Below are positions 32,333-32,344 of a stretch of DNA of 32,344 nucleotides, piece by piece; within the stretch, counting starts at the first letter, position 1; each line of letters begins with the position of its first letter. Made by a program: the position numbers and the translations under genes. The stretch comes from CAYMUL01 sp964393605 (lineage in GTDB: Bacteria > Bacteroidota > Ignavibacteria > Ignavibacteriales > Ignavibacteriaceae), in assembly GCA_964393605.1 (NCBI GenBank), contig CAYMUL010000037.1:1-32344 (forward strand). Direction: 5' to 3'. Under the pieces are notes generated by a model that saw nothing but the letters and a program-made list of their open reading frames with translations, did no database searches and was not told the DNA's origin.

Positions 32333-32344
32333 CCGCCAACGGTT
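32333..32344 (-). repeat. R' end of a further attC-like site at the window edge
   Basis: The minus strand reads AACC-GTTGGCGG (R' box at 32340-32333), the same kind of R' box as in the five complete sites, cut off by the right edge. It marks the start of cassette A and indicates that another attC or the attI lies further right. Confidence 0.7.

Larger units (their letters stand above)
23467..32339 (-). mobile_element. Integron-type gene-cassette array (5 cassettes visible)
   Basis: Five minus-strand units, each ending in an attC-like inverted repeat. Presumed crossover points (between G and TT of each R') give cassettes E 23467-24409, D 24410-25458, C 25459-26766, B 26767-27989 and A 27990-32339. 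Another R' box at 32333-32340 (GTTGGCGG on the minus strand) shows that a further attC or attI lies beyond the right edge. No integrase is in the window, so this may be the distal end of an integron or a CALIN. All genes share one orientation. The contents (TA pair, GIY-YIG protein, caspase-like and clostripain-like peptidases, aspartic protease) are typical of variable accessory genes. Confidence 0.85.

Noticed and set aside
23117..32344. Phage, transposon or IS origin for the right-hand region
   Set aside because: No transposase, integrase, structural phage gene or terminal inverted repeats are present in the window.

Overview
This AT-rich window looks like chromosome from the Bacteroidetes/Chlorobi/Ignavibacteria lineage. 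The signs are a lipoprotein-rich gene set, a three-gene HipA-type module, a glycine-tailed RRM protein, a very large lamin-tail surface protein ending in a 'SPNPFSPDDDG' FlgD/T9SS-like domain, and at least one promoter that fits TTG-N20-TAnnTTTG. I cannot name a species. No rRNA, tRNA, CRISPR or transposase was recognised.

Positions 1-23.1 kb are ordinary chromosome. Two membrane proteins of unknown function (78-1619) come first. A minus-strand pair follows (S9 prolyl-oligopeptidase and a DUF1232 protein), then a Spy/CpxP-like lipoprotein with a terminator. From 5430 to 13228 runs a tightly packed, probably single transcription unit for iron/manganese. It holds a DtxR/MntR repressor with a palindrome over its likely promoter, a membrane-anchored DtxR-FeoA fusion, FeoB split into a GTPase gene and a permease gene, an outer-membrane barrel, a lipoprotein and the helicase gene priA. 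After a palindromic intergenic stretch comes a tripartite HipB/HipS/HipT toxin-antitoxin operon, then an RRM protein. An SDR/lamin-tail pair, an RsbU-like response regulator and a soluble transhydrogenase complete this half.

From about 23460 to the right edge the window changes character. Five imperfect inverted repeats of about 134-155 bp lie between the genes, and every gene here reads on the minus strand. Each repeat has the layout of an integron attC site: R'' box (RYYYAAC-like), about 20-nt paired arms, a long variable loop, and R' box (GTTRRRY-like). In four of five units the first bases after the presumed crossover complement the R'' box of the same unit's own attC (the fifth matches partly), which is what a circular cassette would give. 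I therefore read this as the distal part of an integron gene-cassette array, or a CALIN. A sixth R' box at 32333-32340 shows it continues beyond the right edge, where an integrase would be expected if one exists.

The cassettes are, in reading order from the right edge: (A) an outsized 4.35-kb unit with a BNR-type lipoprotein, two paralogous single-TM proteins and a retropepsin-like aspartic protease, plus a decayed second protease copy; (B) a secreted clostripain-like C11 peptidase; (C) a caspase-like protein with a PUR-like/SANT-like DNA-binding protein; (D) a GIY-YIG protein; (E) a HigBA toxin-antitoxin pair with its own promoter and operator. Peptidases of several folds, a nuclease-like protein and a TA pair suggest an accessory, possibly defence-related, gene pool. 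That role is inference.
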